DNA of 9,236 nucleotides from Chloroflexota bacterium (GCA_029555885.1 JAKPQT010000314.1:1-9236), one strand, 5' to 3'; shown: positions 1 through 7,703, counted from the stretch's first letter. Notes: generated by a model not told the origin, from the letters alone. Translations and numbers: made by a program.

Positions 1-252
1 GCCGGGGCCCGCGAGACGATGCACGCCATCCTCGAAGAACTGCACCGGAGGGACATCAGCGCGCACGTCACTACCGTCGGCTGTATCGGCCAGTGCGTCA
101 AAGAGCCATTGGTGGATATCGAGCAGGCGGGCCAGCCGCGCATCACCTATGCCAATGTCAAGCCAGACATGGTGCCGGAACTCATCGAGTCGCACCTTGT
201 CAAAGGACAGCCGGTGGCCCGCTGGGTCATCGGCCGTCTGGAACAATCGTGA
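1..252 (+). CDS. Thioredoxin-like [2Fe-2S] ferredoxin, HndB-like (5' partial)
   Basis: This is the C-terminal part (83 residues) of a small thioredoxin-fold [2Fe-2S] protein of the kind found beside NADP-reducing and electron-bifurcating hydrogenases (HndB). The frame is open to the left edge, so the ATG at 19 is probably internal and the true start lies outside the window. Visible is the second half of the cluster-binding site, GCIGQC (codons from about 79), followed by EPLVDIE and a PRITYANV stretch and then a VKGQPVARWVIG tail, all typical of HndB rather than of NuoE/HoxE. The first two cysteine ligands must lie upstream. Its likely role is electron transfer within the hydrogenase-diaphorase complex in the cytoplasm. 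It ends 14 nt before the ferritin-like gene. Family assignment is good; the exact role is inference. Confidence 0.85.
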   Translation, partial: AGARETMHAILEELHRRDISAHVTTVGCIGQCVKEPLVDIEQAGQPRITYANVKPDMVPELIESHLVKGQPVARWVIGRLEQS

Positions 253-266
253 GTGGGGAGGACACG

Positions 267-734
267 ATGGGACCCGATACTTCGATCGAAGCCGTGCTCA
301 AGCGGGCGATCCAACTGGAAATCGATGCGGCCACGCTGTACACAAACGCCGCGGCAGCCGTGCAAGATGATGCCGTGCGCGCCCGGCTGCAGGAACTGGC
401 CGCTCAGGAGCGCGGCCACCAGGCCAAGCTGGAAGACATCCTGGCCGGCAACGTGCGCTGGGCCATTCGCCGCGCCAAGGCCGAGCCGGTCACCGACCTG
501 CGCCTGAGCGACCACCTGGTGGCCGGCACACTGGACCCGCAGGCCGATTACCAGGACGTGCTGCTGTTCGCGGCCCGCAAGGAAAAGACGGCGCACGATT
601 TCTACCAGGCCATGGCCGAGCTGGTCGAAGATAAGCTGACCCGCAGCGTCTTTGAGCTGCTGGCGGCGGAAGAACTGCGGCACAAGTACGTGCTGGAAAA
701 AACCTACGAGGAAGTGGTGTACAAGGACTTCTAA
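267..734 (+). CDS. Ferritin-like / rubrerythrin-family diiron protein
   Basis: A 155-residue, all-helical ferritin-like protein. It shows a duplicated diiron ligand pattern: E18 with E48-x2-H51 in the first helix pair and E106 with E136-x2-H139 in the second, as in the rubrerythrin four-helix bundle. It has no cysteine, so the rubredoxin-type iron site of classical rubrerythrins is absent. No signal peptide or membrane segment is seen, so it should be cytoplasmic. The start at 267 is chosen because GGGGAGG lies at 255-261, 5 nt upstream; an in-frame upstream extension to 93 would overlap the ferredoxin gene and has no family support. The gene sits between two hydrogenase electron-transfer genes and ends 1 nt before the next start, which implies co-translation. 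Family members handle peroxide, oxygen or iron; which applies here is not visible, but protecting an oxygen-sensitive enzyme is a reasonable inference. Confidence 0.88.
   Translation: MGPDTSIEAVLKRAIQLEIDAATLYTNAAAAVQDDAVRARLQELAAQERGHQAKLEDILAGNVRWAIRRAKAEPVTDLRLSDHLVAGTLDPQADYQDVLLFAARKEKTAHDFYQAMAELVEDKLTRSVFELLAAEELRHKYVLEKTYEEVVYKDF
723..727 (+). promoter_or_regulatory. Ribosome binding site of the fusion gene, inside the upstream gene
   Basis: AAGGA at 723-727 lies within the last codons of the ferritin-like gene, 8 nt before the ATG at 736. With only 1 nt between stop and start, this supports ATG 736 as the start and points to translational coupling of the two genes. Confidence 0.55.
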
Positions 735-735
735 G

Positions 736-3700
736 ATGGATATAGCCAATCCGATTATAGGCGGTTCGGGCGCGGCAGACCGGCATTACCGGGCCGACGT
801 TCTGATCTGCGGCGGCACCGGCTGTCATGCCTCCAACTCGCAGGCTGTCACCCAGGCCATGCAGGCGGAGGTGGCAGCGCGCGGGCTGGCAGGCGAGGTA
901 CGGGTCGTGCAGACCGGCTGCCGGGGCTTCTGCTCCATGGGGCCGATCATGATGGTCTACCCGGAAGGCATCCTCTACTGCCAGGTGCAGCCGGACGACG
1001 TGCCGGAAGTCGTGGAAGAAACCCTGCTCAAGGGCCGCCAGGTGGCGCGGCTGGCCTACGCCGAGCCGCAGCAGCACCAGGCGCTGCCCTTCTACCATGA
1101 CATCCCGTTCTACGGCAAGCAGCGGCGCATTGCCCTGCGCAATTGCGGGCTGATCAACCCGGAGAGCATCGACGAATACATTGCACGCGACGGCTATGCT
1201 GCGCTCGGCCAGGTGCTGACCGGCATGACGCCTGAGGACGTGCTGCGCGAAATGAAGGACTCGGGGCTGCGGGGCCGCGGCGGCGCGGGCTTCCTGACCG
1301 GCCTCAAGTGGGAGTTCGCCCGGCGCAGCCAGAACTACCCCAAGTACGTCATCTGCAATGCGGACGAGGGCGACCCCGGCGCATTCATGGACCGCTCGAT
1401 CCTCGAAGGCGACCCGCACAGCGTCATGGAAGGCATGGCGATTGCGGGCTATGCGATGGGTGCGCATGAGGGCTACATCTACTGCCGGGCCGAGTATCCG
1501 CTCGCAATTGCGCGGCTCAAGACCGCCATCGCGCAGGCGGAAGCGTACGGCGTGCTGGGCGAGAACATCCTGGGCTCCGGCTTCAGCTTCCATCTGCACG
1601 TCAAAGAGGGCGCGGGCGCGTTCGTCTGCGGTGAGGAGACCGCGCTGATCGCCTCGATCGAAGGCCAGCGCGGGGAGCCGCGCCCGCGACCGCCGTTCCC
1701 GGCGGTGGCAGGGCTGTGGCGCAAGCCATCGAACGTCAACAACGTCAAGAGCTACGCTATGGCGCCCCAAATCCTGCTGCACGGGGCGGCCTGGTTCAAA
1801 AGCATCGGCCCGGAGAAGTCACCGGGCACGGCCATCTTCGCGCTGACGGGCAAGATCAACAACACGGGCCTGATCGAAGTGCCGATGGGCATCTCGCTGG
1901 GCGAGATCATCTTCGATGTGGGCGGTGGCATTCCCAAGGGCAAGCCGTTCAAGGCGGTGCAGACCGGCGGGCCGTTGGGCGGCTGTCTGCCAGCCGCCGC
2001 GCTCAACACGCCGGTGGACTTCGACTCGCTGACCGCAGCGGGCGCCACGATGGGCTCGGGCGGCATGATCGTGGTCGACGACAACACCTGCATGGTGGAG
2101 TTCGCCAAGTACTTCCTAGAGTTCGCCACTGCGGAGTCGTGCGGCAAGTGCGTGCCCTGCCGCGTCGGCGGCATGCGTCTGCTGGAGACGCTCACGCGCA
2201 TCACTGAGGGCCAGGGCCGGCCCGAGGATATCGACACGATCAAGTACCTCGCCCAGAACATGCGCGAGGCCAGCCTGTGCTCGCTGGGCCAGCTCACGCC
2301 CGGCCCGGTCATGTCGGCCCTACGCTTCTTCGGCGACGAGTTCATCCAACACATCGAAGACCATACCTGCGTGGCGGGCCAGTGCAAGGCGCTGGTGCGG
2401 GCCAAGTGCATCAACGCCTGTCCGGCGGGCGTCGAGAGCCCGGCCTACCTGGCGCTGGTGGCGCAGGGTCGCTACGCCGAAGGGTTGGCGATCCACCGCG
2501 AACGCAACCCCTTCGCGTCCATCTGCGGCCGTGTCTGCCCCGCGTTCTGCGAGCAGCGCTGTCGCCGGGGCGAGATCGACGAGGCCATCAGCATCCGCAG
2601 CGTCAAGCGCTTCATGGCCGACCACGAGTACACGACCCCCTGGACGCCGCCACGCACGGAGCGCGCCAAGCCGCTCAAGGTCGGCGTGGTGGGCGCAGGT
2701 CCGGGCGGGCTGACGGCCGCGCTGCGGCTGGCCCAGCGAGGCTACCAGGTCACGGTGTTCGAGAAGCTGCCCATCCCCGGCGGCATGATGGCGGTGGGCA
2801 TCCCTGAGTACCGCCTGCCAACCGACCAGTTGATGGCCGAGGTGGCGCACATCGAGCGCGCAGGCGTCGAGCTGCGCTACAACCAGGCACTGGGCCGCGA
2901 CTTCACGCTGGATGAGCTGTTCGCGCGCGAAGGCTGCCATGCCGTGGTGCTGGCCATCGGCGCGCACCGCAGCCGCAAGCTGGGCGTGCCGGGCGAGGAG
3001 CAGGCCGGCGTGCTGCCCGGCACCGACTTCCTGCGGGCGGTCGGGCTGGTCAACCGCGGGGGCGGGGCCGGCTACACCCTGCCCGATATGCAGGGGAAGC
3101 GAGTAGCGGTCGTCGGCGGCGGCAACGTGGCGCTGGATGCGGCCCGCACGGCCTGGCGGCTGGGGGCGCAGGAAGTGCACGTCATCTACCGCCGCACGCG
3201 GGCCGACATGCCGGCATATGCGGAAGAGGTGGCGGCAGCGGACCAGGAGGGCATCCAGTTCCACTACCTGGTCAACCCGGTCGCCATCGTGGGCGACGGG
3301 CAGGTGACCGGCGTGGTCTTGCAGCGCCAGCGGCTGAGTGAGTTCGACAGCGGCGGCCGGCGGCGGCCGGTGCCGATCGAAGGCGACACCTTCACGCTGC
3401 CGGTCGATGTGGTGATCCCGGCCATCGGTCAGACAACGGACACCTCGTGGATGCAGCAGGCCGGCATCGAGGCGACACGGTCCAGCACATTCGTGGTCGG
3501 CCCGGCCTACAACACCTCGCGCGGCGGAGTGTTCGCCTGCGGCGATGCGGTGAGCGGCCCAGCGACAGTGATCGAGGCGGTGGCCCAGGGCAACCTGGTG
3601 GCGGTGGCGGTGGACCACTGGCTTAAGACGGGCGCGTATGAGAAGCCGGTCTACACGACGCCGCGGCCCGACATCGCCAACCTGCACAATCTGGACGAGT

Positions 3701-3906
3701 ATGCCGATGCGCGGCGGCCGCACATGTTGGAGCTGGCCCTGGCAGAGCGGACGGCGAGCTTCCGCGAGGTAGAGCTGGGGTTGGATGAGCACGCAGCACG
3801 CGAGGAAGCCCGGCGCTGCCTGCGCTGCGACCTGGAATGGCTCGACTACATGAAGATCCCGCGTCCCGTGGCTGATGACGCCACGCGCGCGGCCGTAACA
3901 GCCTGA
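736..3906 (+). CDS. NuoF/HoxF-type NADH module fused to GltD/NfnB-type NADPH flavoprotein
   Basis: A 1056-residue multidomain flavoprotein, probably the cytoplasmic diaphorase of the hydrogenase. Domains in order: a thioredoxin-like [2Fe-2S] domain (about 18-110; likely ligands C25, C30, C62, C66); a NuoF module (about 120-535) with the FMN/NADH glycine-rich loop GLRGRGGAGF from 177, NADEGDPG from 208, CGEET from 298, an SLBB region about 362-440, and the N3-type [4Fe-4S] site C469, C472, C475, C515; a cysteine-rich region like the N-terminal domain of GltD/DPYD (C545, C550, C558, C562 and C597, C601, C605, C609); then an FAD-binding fold with GAGPGG from 653, a second nucleotide fold with GGGNVALDAAR from 794, a YRR motif at 818-820 typical of NADP(H) binding in this family, and a CGD FAD motif at 935-937. 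The C-terminus has CLRCDLE, as in related fused proteins. HndC/HydB relatives end instead in two [4Fe-4S] ferredoxin motifs; here a complete GltD-like half takes their place. The predicted activity is electron exchange among NADH, NADPH and the iron-sulfur chain; direction and any bifurcation are inference. Confidence 0.93.
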   Translation: MDIANPIIGGSGAADRHYRADVLICGGTGCHASNSQAVTQAMQAEVAARGLAGEVRVVQTGCRGFCSMGPIMMVYPEGILYCQVQPDDVPEVVEETLLKGRQVARLAYAEPQQHQALPFYHDIPFYGKQRRIALRNCGLINPESIDEYIARDGYAALGQVLTGMTPEDVLREMKDSGLRGRGGAGFLTGLKWEFARRSQNYPKYVICNADEGDPGAFMDRSILEGDPHSVMEGMAIAGYAMGAHEGYIYCRAEYPLAIARLKTAIAQAEAYGVLGENILGSGFSFHLHVKEGAGAFVCGEETALIASIEGQRGEPRPRPPFPAVAGLWRKPSNVNNVKSYAMAPQILLHGAAWFKSIGPEKSPGTAIFALTGKINNTGLIEVPMGISLGEIIFDVGGGIPKGKPFKAVQTGGPLGGCLPAAALNTPVDFDSLTAAGATMGSGGMIVVDDNTCMVEFAKYFLEFATAESCGKCVPCRVGGMRLLETLTRITEGQGRPEDIDTIKYLAQNMREASLCSLGQLTPGPVMSALRFFGDEFIQHIEDHTCVAGQCKALVRAKCINACPAGVESPAYLALVAQGRYAEGLAIHRERNPFASICGRVCPAFCEQRCRRGEIDEAISIRSVKRFMADHEYTTPWTPPRTERAKPLKVGVVGAGPGGLTAALRLAQRGYQVTVFEKLPIPGGMMAVGIPEYRLPTDQLMAEVAHIERAGVELRYNQALGRDFTLDELFAREGCHAVVLAIGAHRSRKLGVPGEEQAGVLPGTDFLRAVGLVNRGGGAGYTLPDMQGKRVAVVGGGNVALDAARTAWRLGAQEVHVIYRRTRADMPAYAEEVAAADQEGIQFHYLVNPVAIVGDGQVTGVVLQRQRLSEFDSGGRRRPVPIEGDTFTLPVDVVIPAIGQTTDTSWMQQAGIEATRSSTFVVGPAYNTSRGGVFACGDAVSGPATVIEAVAQGNLVAVAVDHWLKTGAYEKPVYTTPRPDIANLHNLDEYADARRPHMLELALAERTASFREVELGLDEHAAREEARRCLRCDLEWLDYMKIPRPVADDATRAAVTA

Positions 3907-3912
3907 AAGGAG
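3906..3912 (+). promoter_or_regulatory. Shine-Dalgarno overlapping the preceding stop codon
   Basis: AAAGGAG begins at the last base of the TGA stop (3904-3906) of the fusion gene and is 14 nt from the ATG at 3927, longer than the usual 5-9 nt. No better in-frame start lies nearer, and the protein that follows begins exactly where [2Fe-2S] ferredoxin domains of this family begin, so ATG 3927 is kept. Confidence 0.5.
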
Positions 3913-3926
3913 ACTGCTTCCAAGCG

Positions 3927-5654
3927 ATGGCGATCGTCAACCTTACCATCAACGGACAGAGAATCCAGAGTCAGCCAGGAAAGACAGTACTTGAAGCCGC
4001 GCAGACTGCGGGCATCGATATCCCGACACTGTGTCACCATCCGGCCGTGGAGTCGTGGGGCGGCTGTCGCATGTGCCTGGTCGAGATCGAGAAGCAGCGC
4101 GGGCTCCAACCCGCGTGTACCTTCCCGGTCAGCGACGAGATGGTCGTCTCCACTGAGAGCCCGCGCGTCGTCGCAGCGCGCAAGTTCGTGCTCGAACTGC
4201 TCTTCTCGGAGCGCGTGCACTACTGCATGTTCTGCGCAATGAGCGGCAACCAGGAGACGACCCAGTGCGAGCTGCAAGCGCTGGCCTACCGCTACGGCCT
4301 GACGAACTGGCGCTACGAGCCGGACACGAGCCGCCCCTGGTCGGTCGACGCGTCGCGCAAGTACTTCTTCATGGATCACTCCCGCTGCATCCTGTGTCGC
4401 CGCTGCATCCGCGCGTGCGAGGAAGTCGCCGCGAACCACACACTGGCCGTACGCGAACGCGGCGCGAAGACCATGGTCATCGCGGACGCAGACTTGCCTC
4501 TGGGCGAGTCGACCTGCGTGTCGTGCGGCACCTGCCTGCAGGTCTGCCCGACCGGCGCACTGATTGACCGCCGCAGCGCCTACATGGGCGGAACCGGCGA
4601 GTTGCTGCACAAGCAGACCACGTGCATGGCCTGCCCGGTCGGCTGCCCGGTCGATGCGGTCTACCGCTCGAACCAACTGCTCCGCATCGAGGGCATCTTC
4701 GATGCCCCGAACGGCGGGCTGCTGTGCGTCAACGGCCGGTTTGAACCGGCGGAGCCCAAGCCGAAACGCGTGACGAGCCCGATGGTCAAGCGGGACGGCT
4801 CATGGGCCGCAGTCAGCTGGACCGAGGCGATCGAGTACGTGGCCGGCCAACTGCGCGCCGCAGGCAGCGTGGCCGGGCTGGCCTCCCCGCGCGCGACAAT
4901 CGAGTCGCTTGGCATGTTCAAGCACCTGCTGACCGACGTGCTCGGCAGCGACCAGATCGCGCTGCTGTATGGCGCGGCCCCGCAGGACGTGGGGCCGAAG
5001 GCGAGCCTGCAAGCCGTGGCAGACGCGGACTGCATCGTGCTGATCGGCGGCAACCCGCTCGAGGGCCAGAAGGTTGCCGGCTACAAGGTCAAGCGCGCGG
5101 TCGATCTTGGCGCCACGCTGACCATCGTCAGCACTGACGGTGAGCCCAATGCGCTGGACCCGTGGGCGCAGCAGCACCTCACCCTGGCCGAGCTCAACCA
5201 GGTCGCGGATATCGTCGCCGCTGCGGCGCGGCCCGTCGTGCTCTACGGCGCAGAATTGGCCCCGGAGGTCTACGCATTCCTGCGAACGCTGCCCGAAAAG
5301 ACGCGCTATCTGCCGCTTGTCAGCGGCACGAACAGCGTAGGCGCCGCGCAGATTGGGCTGAAGACGCGACCGGTCGCGGGTAATGCGCTGTATGTCCTGG
5401 CCGCCGACGAGCTCCGAGACGGTCATGCGCTGCCGAAAGCCGCGTTCACGGTCGTACAGGCCGCATACTGGACCCCGACCGTCGAGCAAGCGGACGTCGT
5501 GCTGCCCGCGCTGGATTGGACCGAACAGCAGGGTCATGTGGTGAATATGGAAGGCATCAGCCAGGCCGTCCAGCCGTTCCTGCAGGCCCCGGTGGGCGTG
5601 CAGGCGGACGTGATGACCCTGGGCGCGCTGGCAACCCGGCTGCGGGCAGCCTGA
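3927..5654 (+). CDS. NuoG/HoxU-like iron-sulfur subunit with non-catalytic molybdopterin-type domain
   Basis: A 575-residue iron-sulfur protein that should wire the hydrogenase module to the flavoprotein. Domains in order: a plant-type [2Fe-2S] domain (about 1-78; C36, C47, C50, C64); a NuoG-type His/Cys cluster motif (H98, C100, C103, C114); two [4Fe-4S] ferredoxin motifs (C154, C157, C160, C164 and C197, C200, C203, C207); a further [4Fe-4S] site as in molybdopterin oxidoreductases (C233-x2-C236-x3-C240-x26-C267); then about 300 residues resembling a shortened molybdopterin-oxidoreductase fold, as in NuoG. It is longer than HoxU (roughly 240 residues) and much shorter than catalytic formate dehydrogenases or E. 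coli NuoG (about 900). No Cys or Sec Mo ligand is evident after the C267 cluster, so it is probably an electron conduit and not a molybdoenzyme. It starts 20 nt after the fusion gene. No H-cluster motifs of [FeFe] hydrogenases are present, although the N-terminal half resembles HydA-type subunits. Confidence 0.92.
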   Translation: MAIVNLTINGQRIQSQPGKTVLEAAQTAGIDIPTLCHHPAVESWGGCRMCLVEIEKQRGLQPACTFPVSDEMVVSTESPRVVAARKFVLELLFSERVHYCMFCAMSGNQETTQCELQALAYRYGLTNWRYEPDTSRPWSVDASRKYFFMDHSRCILCRRCIRACEEVAANHTLAVRERGAKTMVIADADLPLGESTCVSCGTCLQVCPTGALIDRRSAYMGGTGELLHKQTTCMACPVGCPVDAVYRSNQLLRIEGIFDAPNGGLLCVNGRFEPAEPKPKRVTSPMVKRDGSWAAVSWTEAIEYVAGQLRAAGSVAGLASPRATIESLGMFKHLLTDVLGSDQIALLYGAAPQDVGPKASLQAVADADCIVLIGGNPLEGQKVAGYKVKRAVDLGATLTIVSTDGEPNALDPWAQQHLTLAELNQVADIVAAAARPVVLYGAELAPEVYAFLRTLPEKTRYLPLVSGTNSVGAAQIGLKTRPVAGNALYVLAADELRDGHALPKAAFTVVQAAYWTPTVEQADVVLPALDWTEQQGHVVNMEGISQAVQPFLQAPVGVQADVMTLGALATRLRAA

Positions 5655-5684
5655 GCGACGAAGCCAAGAGAGGAGCAGGCCCAA

Positions 5685-6254
5685 ATGGCTGAACACGAAC
5701 AAGGGAACGGAAACGGCAGCAAGCCCACAGTCGCCAGCGACTGGCTGACCGGCTGCGCGGGCTGCCATATGTCCCTCCTGGATATAGACGAGCGCATCGT
5801 AGACATTATCGAAGCTGCGACGCTCTGGTCAACCCCGGTGACTGACCTGAAACATCCCCCTGAGGAGGGTGTCACAGTCGGCATCCTGGAGGGGGGCATC
5901 AACAACTCTGCGACCGAGGCCGTCGCCAAAATGATGCGCGCGCGATCCAAGATTCTGGTAGCGCTGGGCGATTGCGCAGTCTTCGGCGGCGTGCCTGCGA
6001 TGCGCAACACCTGCGGCATCCAGGAGGCGCTCTGTCGCGCCTATGTAGAGAGCGAGAGCACGGTCGATGGACAGATTCCTGACCATCCTGACATCGCGGT
6101 CATGCAGGAGACGCGGCCCGTGGACGCAGTCGTACCGGTGGACATCTACCTCCCCGGCTGTGCGCCGAGCGCGGACGCAATCTTCCACGTCTTGTCGGAA
6201 CTGGTGAACGGCCGGATGCCCGAGGTCAAGGGCAAACTCCTGGACTGGCACTGA
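5685..6254 (+). CDS. hoxY: [NiFe] hydrogenase small subunit, HoxY/HydS-like
   Basis: A 189-residue small subunit of a soluble group 3 [NiFe] hydrogenase. It holds the four ligands of the proximal [4Fe-4S] cluster: C24 and C27 in TGCAGCHMSLLD, C97 in GDCAVFGG, and C159 in LPGCAPSAD. It is short, lacks the twin-arginine signal and lacks the C-terminal medial and distal clusters of membrane-bound small subunits, so it is cytoplasmic and passes electrons straight to the NuoG-like subunit. The first 15 residues are hydrophilic and low in complexity (EQGNGNGSK). The start at 5685 is supported by AGAGGAG at 5669-5675, 9 nt upstream. It lies 30 nt after the NuoG-like gene and 8 nt before the large subunit gene, in the usual Y-H order. 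Confidence 0.95.
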   Translation: MAEHEQGNGNGSKPTVASDWLTGCAGCHMSLLDIDERIVDIIEAATLWSTPVTDLKHPPEEGVTVGILEGGINNSATEAVAKMMRARSKILVALGDCAVFGGVPAMRNTCGIQEALCRAYVESESTVDGQIPDHPDIAVMQETRPVDAVVPVDIYLPGCAPSADAIFHVLSELVNGRMPEVKGKLLDWH

Positions 6255-6262
6255 GAGGGCAT

Positions 6263-7687
6263 ATGGCACAGAAAATCATGATCGAGCCGGTCACCCGTAT
6301 CGAAGGGCATGCCAAGGTCGGCGTGTACCTGGACGACCAGGGCCAGGTGGAGAAGGCTGTCTTTCACGTCAACGAGTTCCGCGGATTCGAAAAGTTCTGC
6401 GAAGGGCGCTTGTTCTTCGAGATGCCGCTCATCACCGAGCGCATTTGCGGCATCTGCCCGGTCAGCCATCACCTGGCGAGCGCGAAGGCGTGTGACGCCA
6501 TCGTGGGCGCGCAGGTGCCGCGGCCTGCGCAACTGCTGCGCGAGCTGATGCACATGGGGCAAATTATCCAGTCCCACTCGATGCACATCTTCGAGCTGGG
6601 CGGCCCGGATTTGCTGCTGGGGTTCGACTGCGACCCGAAAGTGCGCAACGTGGTCGGCCTGTACAACGCGAATCCTGAGCTCACCGTCAAGGCCATCGGT
6701 CTGCGCAAGTACGGCCAGGACATCATCGCACGGCTGGGCGGACGCCGCGTCCACCCGAACTTCGCAGTGCCGGGCGGCGTCAACCAGACGCTCAGCCTGA
6801 CTAACCGCGATGCACTGCTGGGCGGCATCGACGGCGTCATCGCGGATATCCAGATCGGCCTCAGCGTCATCAAGGGTTGGATGGCCGCAAACCTCGAGGA
6901 CCTGAACAAGTTCGGCGTGTTCGCAACGAACTACCTGGGCATGGTCGATGAGAACAATGCCCTGCAACTCTACGACGGCGATATCCGTATCGTGGACAAG
7001 CAGCGGCAGTTCATCAACCGCTTCGACGGCCACGACTACCTCGACTACATCGGGGAACGCGTGGAGCCGTGGACTTACCTGAAGTTCCCGTACTACAAAT
7101 CGCTTGGCTGGCCGGATGGCGTATACCGCGTCGGTCCGCTGGGCCGGCTGAACGCGGCGGAGCGGATGGCGACCCCGCTCGCGCAGGCCGAGTACGAGGT
7201 GTTCCAGCAGGTACGCGACGGGCAGGTCGTCGAAGGGACGCTATACTATCACTACGCGCGCCTGATCGAGGACCTGTATGCGGCGGAGCGCGTGAAGGAA
7301 ATCCTGCTCGACCCGGATGTGCTCAGCACCGACATCCAGGACCACCGGCCCGTGACGAACGCCGAGGGCGTCGGCGTCATCGAGGCCCCGCGCGGGACCC
7401 TGTGGCACCACTACTGGGTGGACGAGAACGGCCGGCTCGAAAAGGTGAACCTGATTGTTGCGACGGGCAATAACAACTGGGCGATGAGCAAAGCCGTGGA
7501 CTCGGTGGCGAAGACCTACGTGGACGGCAAGAACGTCACCGAGGGGCAGCTCAACCGCATCGAGGCCGCGATCCGCGCGTATGACCCGTGTCTGTCCTGC
7601 TCCACGCACGCGCTGGGGCAGATGCCGCTGGAAGTCGTCGTTTACGACGCGAGCGGCGACGAAGTCAACCGAGTGATGCGCGAATAG
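6263..7687 (+). CDS. hoxH: [NiFe] hydrogenase large subunit, HoxH/HydL-like
   Basis: A 474-residue catalytic subunit carrying the NiFe(CN)2CO site. The N-terminal L1 motif is R60-I-C62-G-I-C65-PVS-H69 and the C-terminal L2 motif is D441-P-C443-L-S-C446-S-T-H449; the four cysteines bind Ni and Fe. Twenty-five residues (A450-E474) follow H449, so the protein is made as a precursor that a specific endopeptidase must cut after the His. The [11 protein letters not shown] start and overall length match the group 3 soluble hydrogenases, with group 3d or the bifurcating HydSL group closest by eye. GAGAGGG at 6253-6259 overlaps the stop of the small subunit gene and stands 3 nt before the ATG, suggesting tight coupling. 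Reaction: reversible H2 oxidation with electrons leaving through HoxY. It is the last gene of the compact operon. Confidence 0.96.
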   Translation: MAQKIMIEPVTRIEGHAKVGVYLDDQGQVEKAVFHVNEFRGFEKFCEGRLFFEMPLITERICGICPVSHHLASAKACDAIVGAQVPRPAQLLRELMHMGQIIQSHSMHIFELGGPDLLLGFDCDPKVRNVVGLYNANPELTVKAIGLRKYGQDIIARLGGRRVHPNFAVPGGVNQTLSLTNRDALLGGIDGVIADIQIGLSVIKGWMAANLEDLNKFGVFATNYLGMVDENNALQLYDGDIRIVDKQRQFINRFDGHDYLDYIGERVEPWTYLKFPYYKSLGWPDGVYRVGPLGRLNAAERMATPLAQAEYEVFQQVRDGQVVEGTLYYHYARLIEDLYAAERVKEILLDPDVLSTDIQDHRPVTNAEGVGVIEAPRGTLWHHYWVDENGRLEKVNLIVATGNNNWAMSKAVDSVAKTYVDGKNVTEGQLNRIEAAIRAYDPCLSCSTHALGQMPLEVVVYDASGDEVNRVMRE

Positions 7688-7703
7688 GCATTGGGCCGAG
7701 GAT

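Noticed and set aside
19..252. ATG at 19 as the true start of the first gene
   Set aside because: The frame is open to base 1, and half of the [2Fe-2S] ligands of the family would be missing if it began here.
93..266. Upstream extension of the ferritin-like gene to an ATG at 93
   Set aside because: It would overlap the HndB-like gene out of frame, and the added residues look unlike any ferritin-like N-terminus. The good Shine-Dalgarno is at 255-261.
490..1782. Long minus-strand open frame opposite the fusion gene (about 430 codons)
   Set aside because: It is a by-product of high GC on the strand opposite a clear coding gene; the translation is rich in Arg, Ala and His, with no recognisable family.
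2320..3792. Long minus-strand open frame (about 490 codons) opposite the GltD-like half
   Set aside because: Same effect; the + strand frame has clear FAD, NADPH and cluster motifs and the minus frame has none.
3927..5654. [FeFe] hydrogenase or formate dehydrogenase catalytic subunit
   Set aside because: No H-cluster cysteine motifs are present, and the molybdopterin-like part is too short and lacks a visible metal ligand; the catalytic subunits are the HoxY/HoxH pair downstream.
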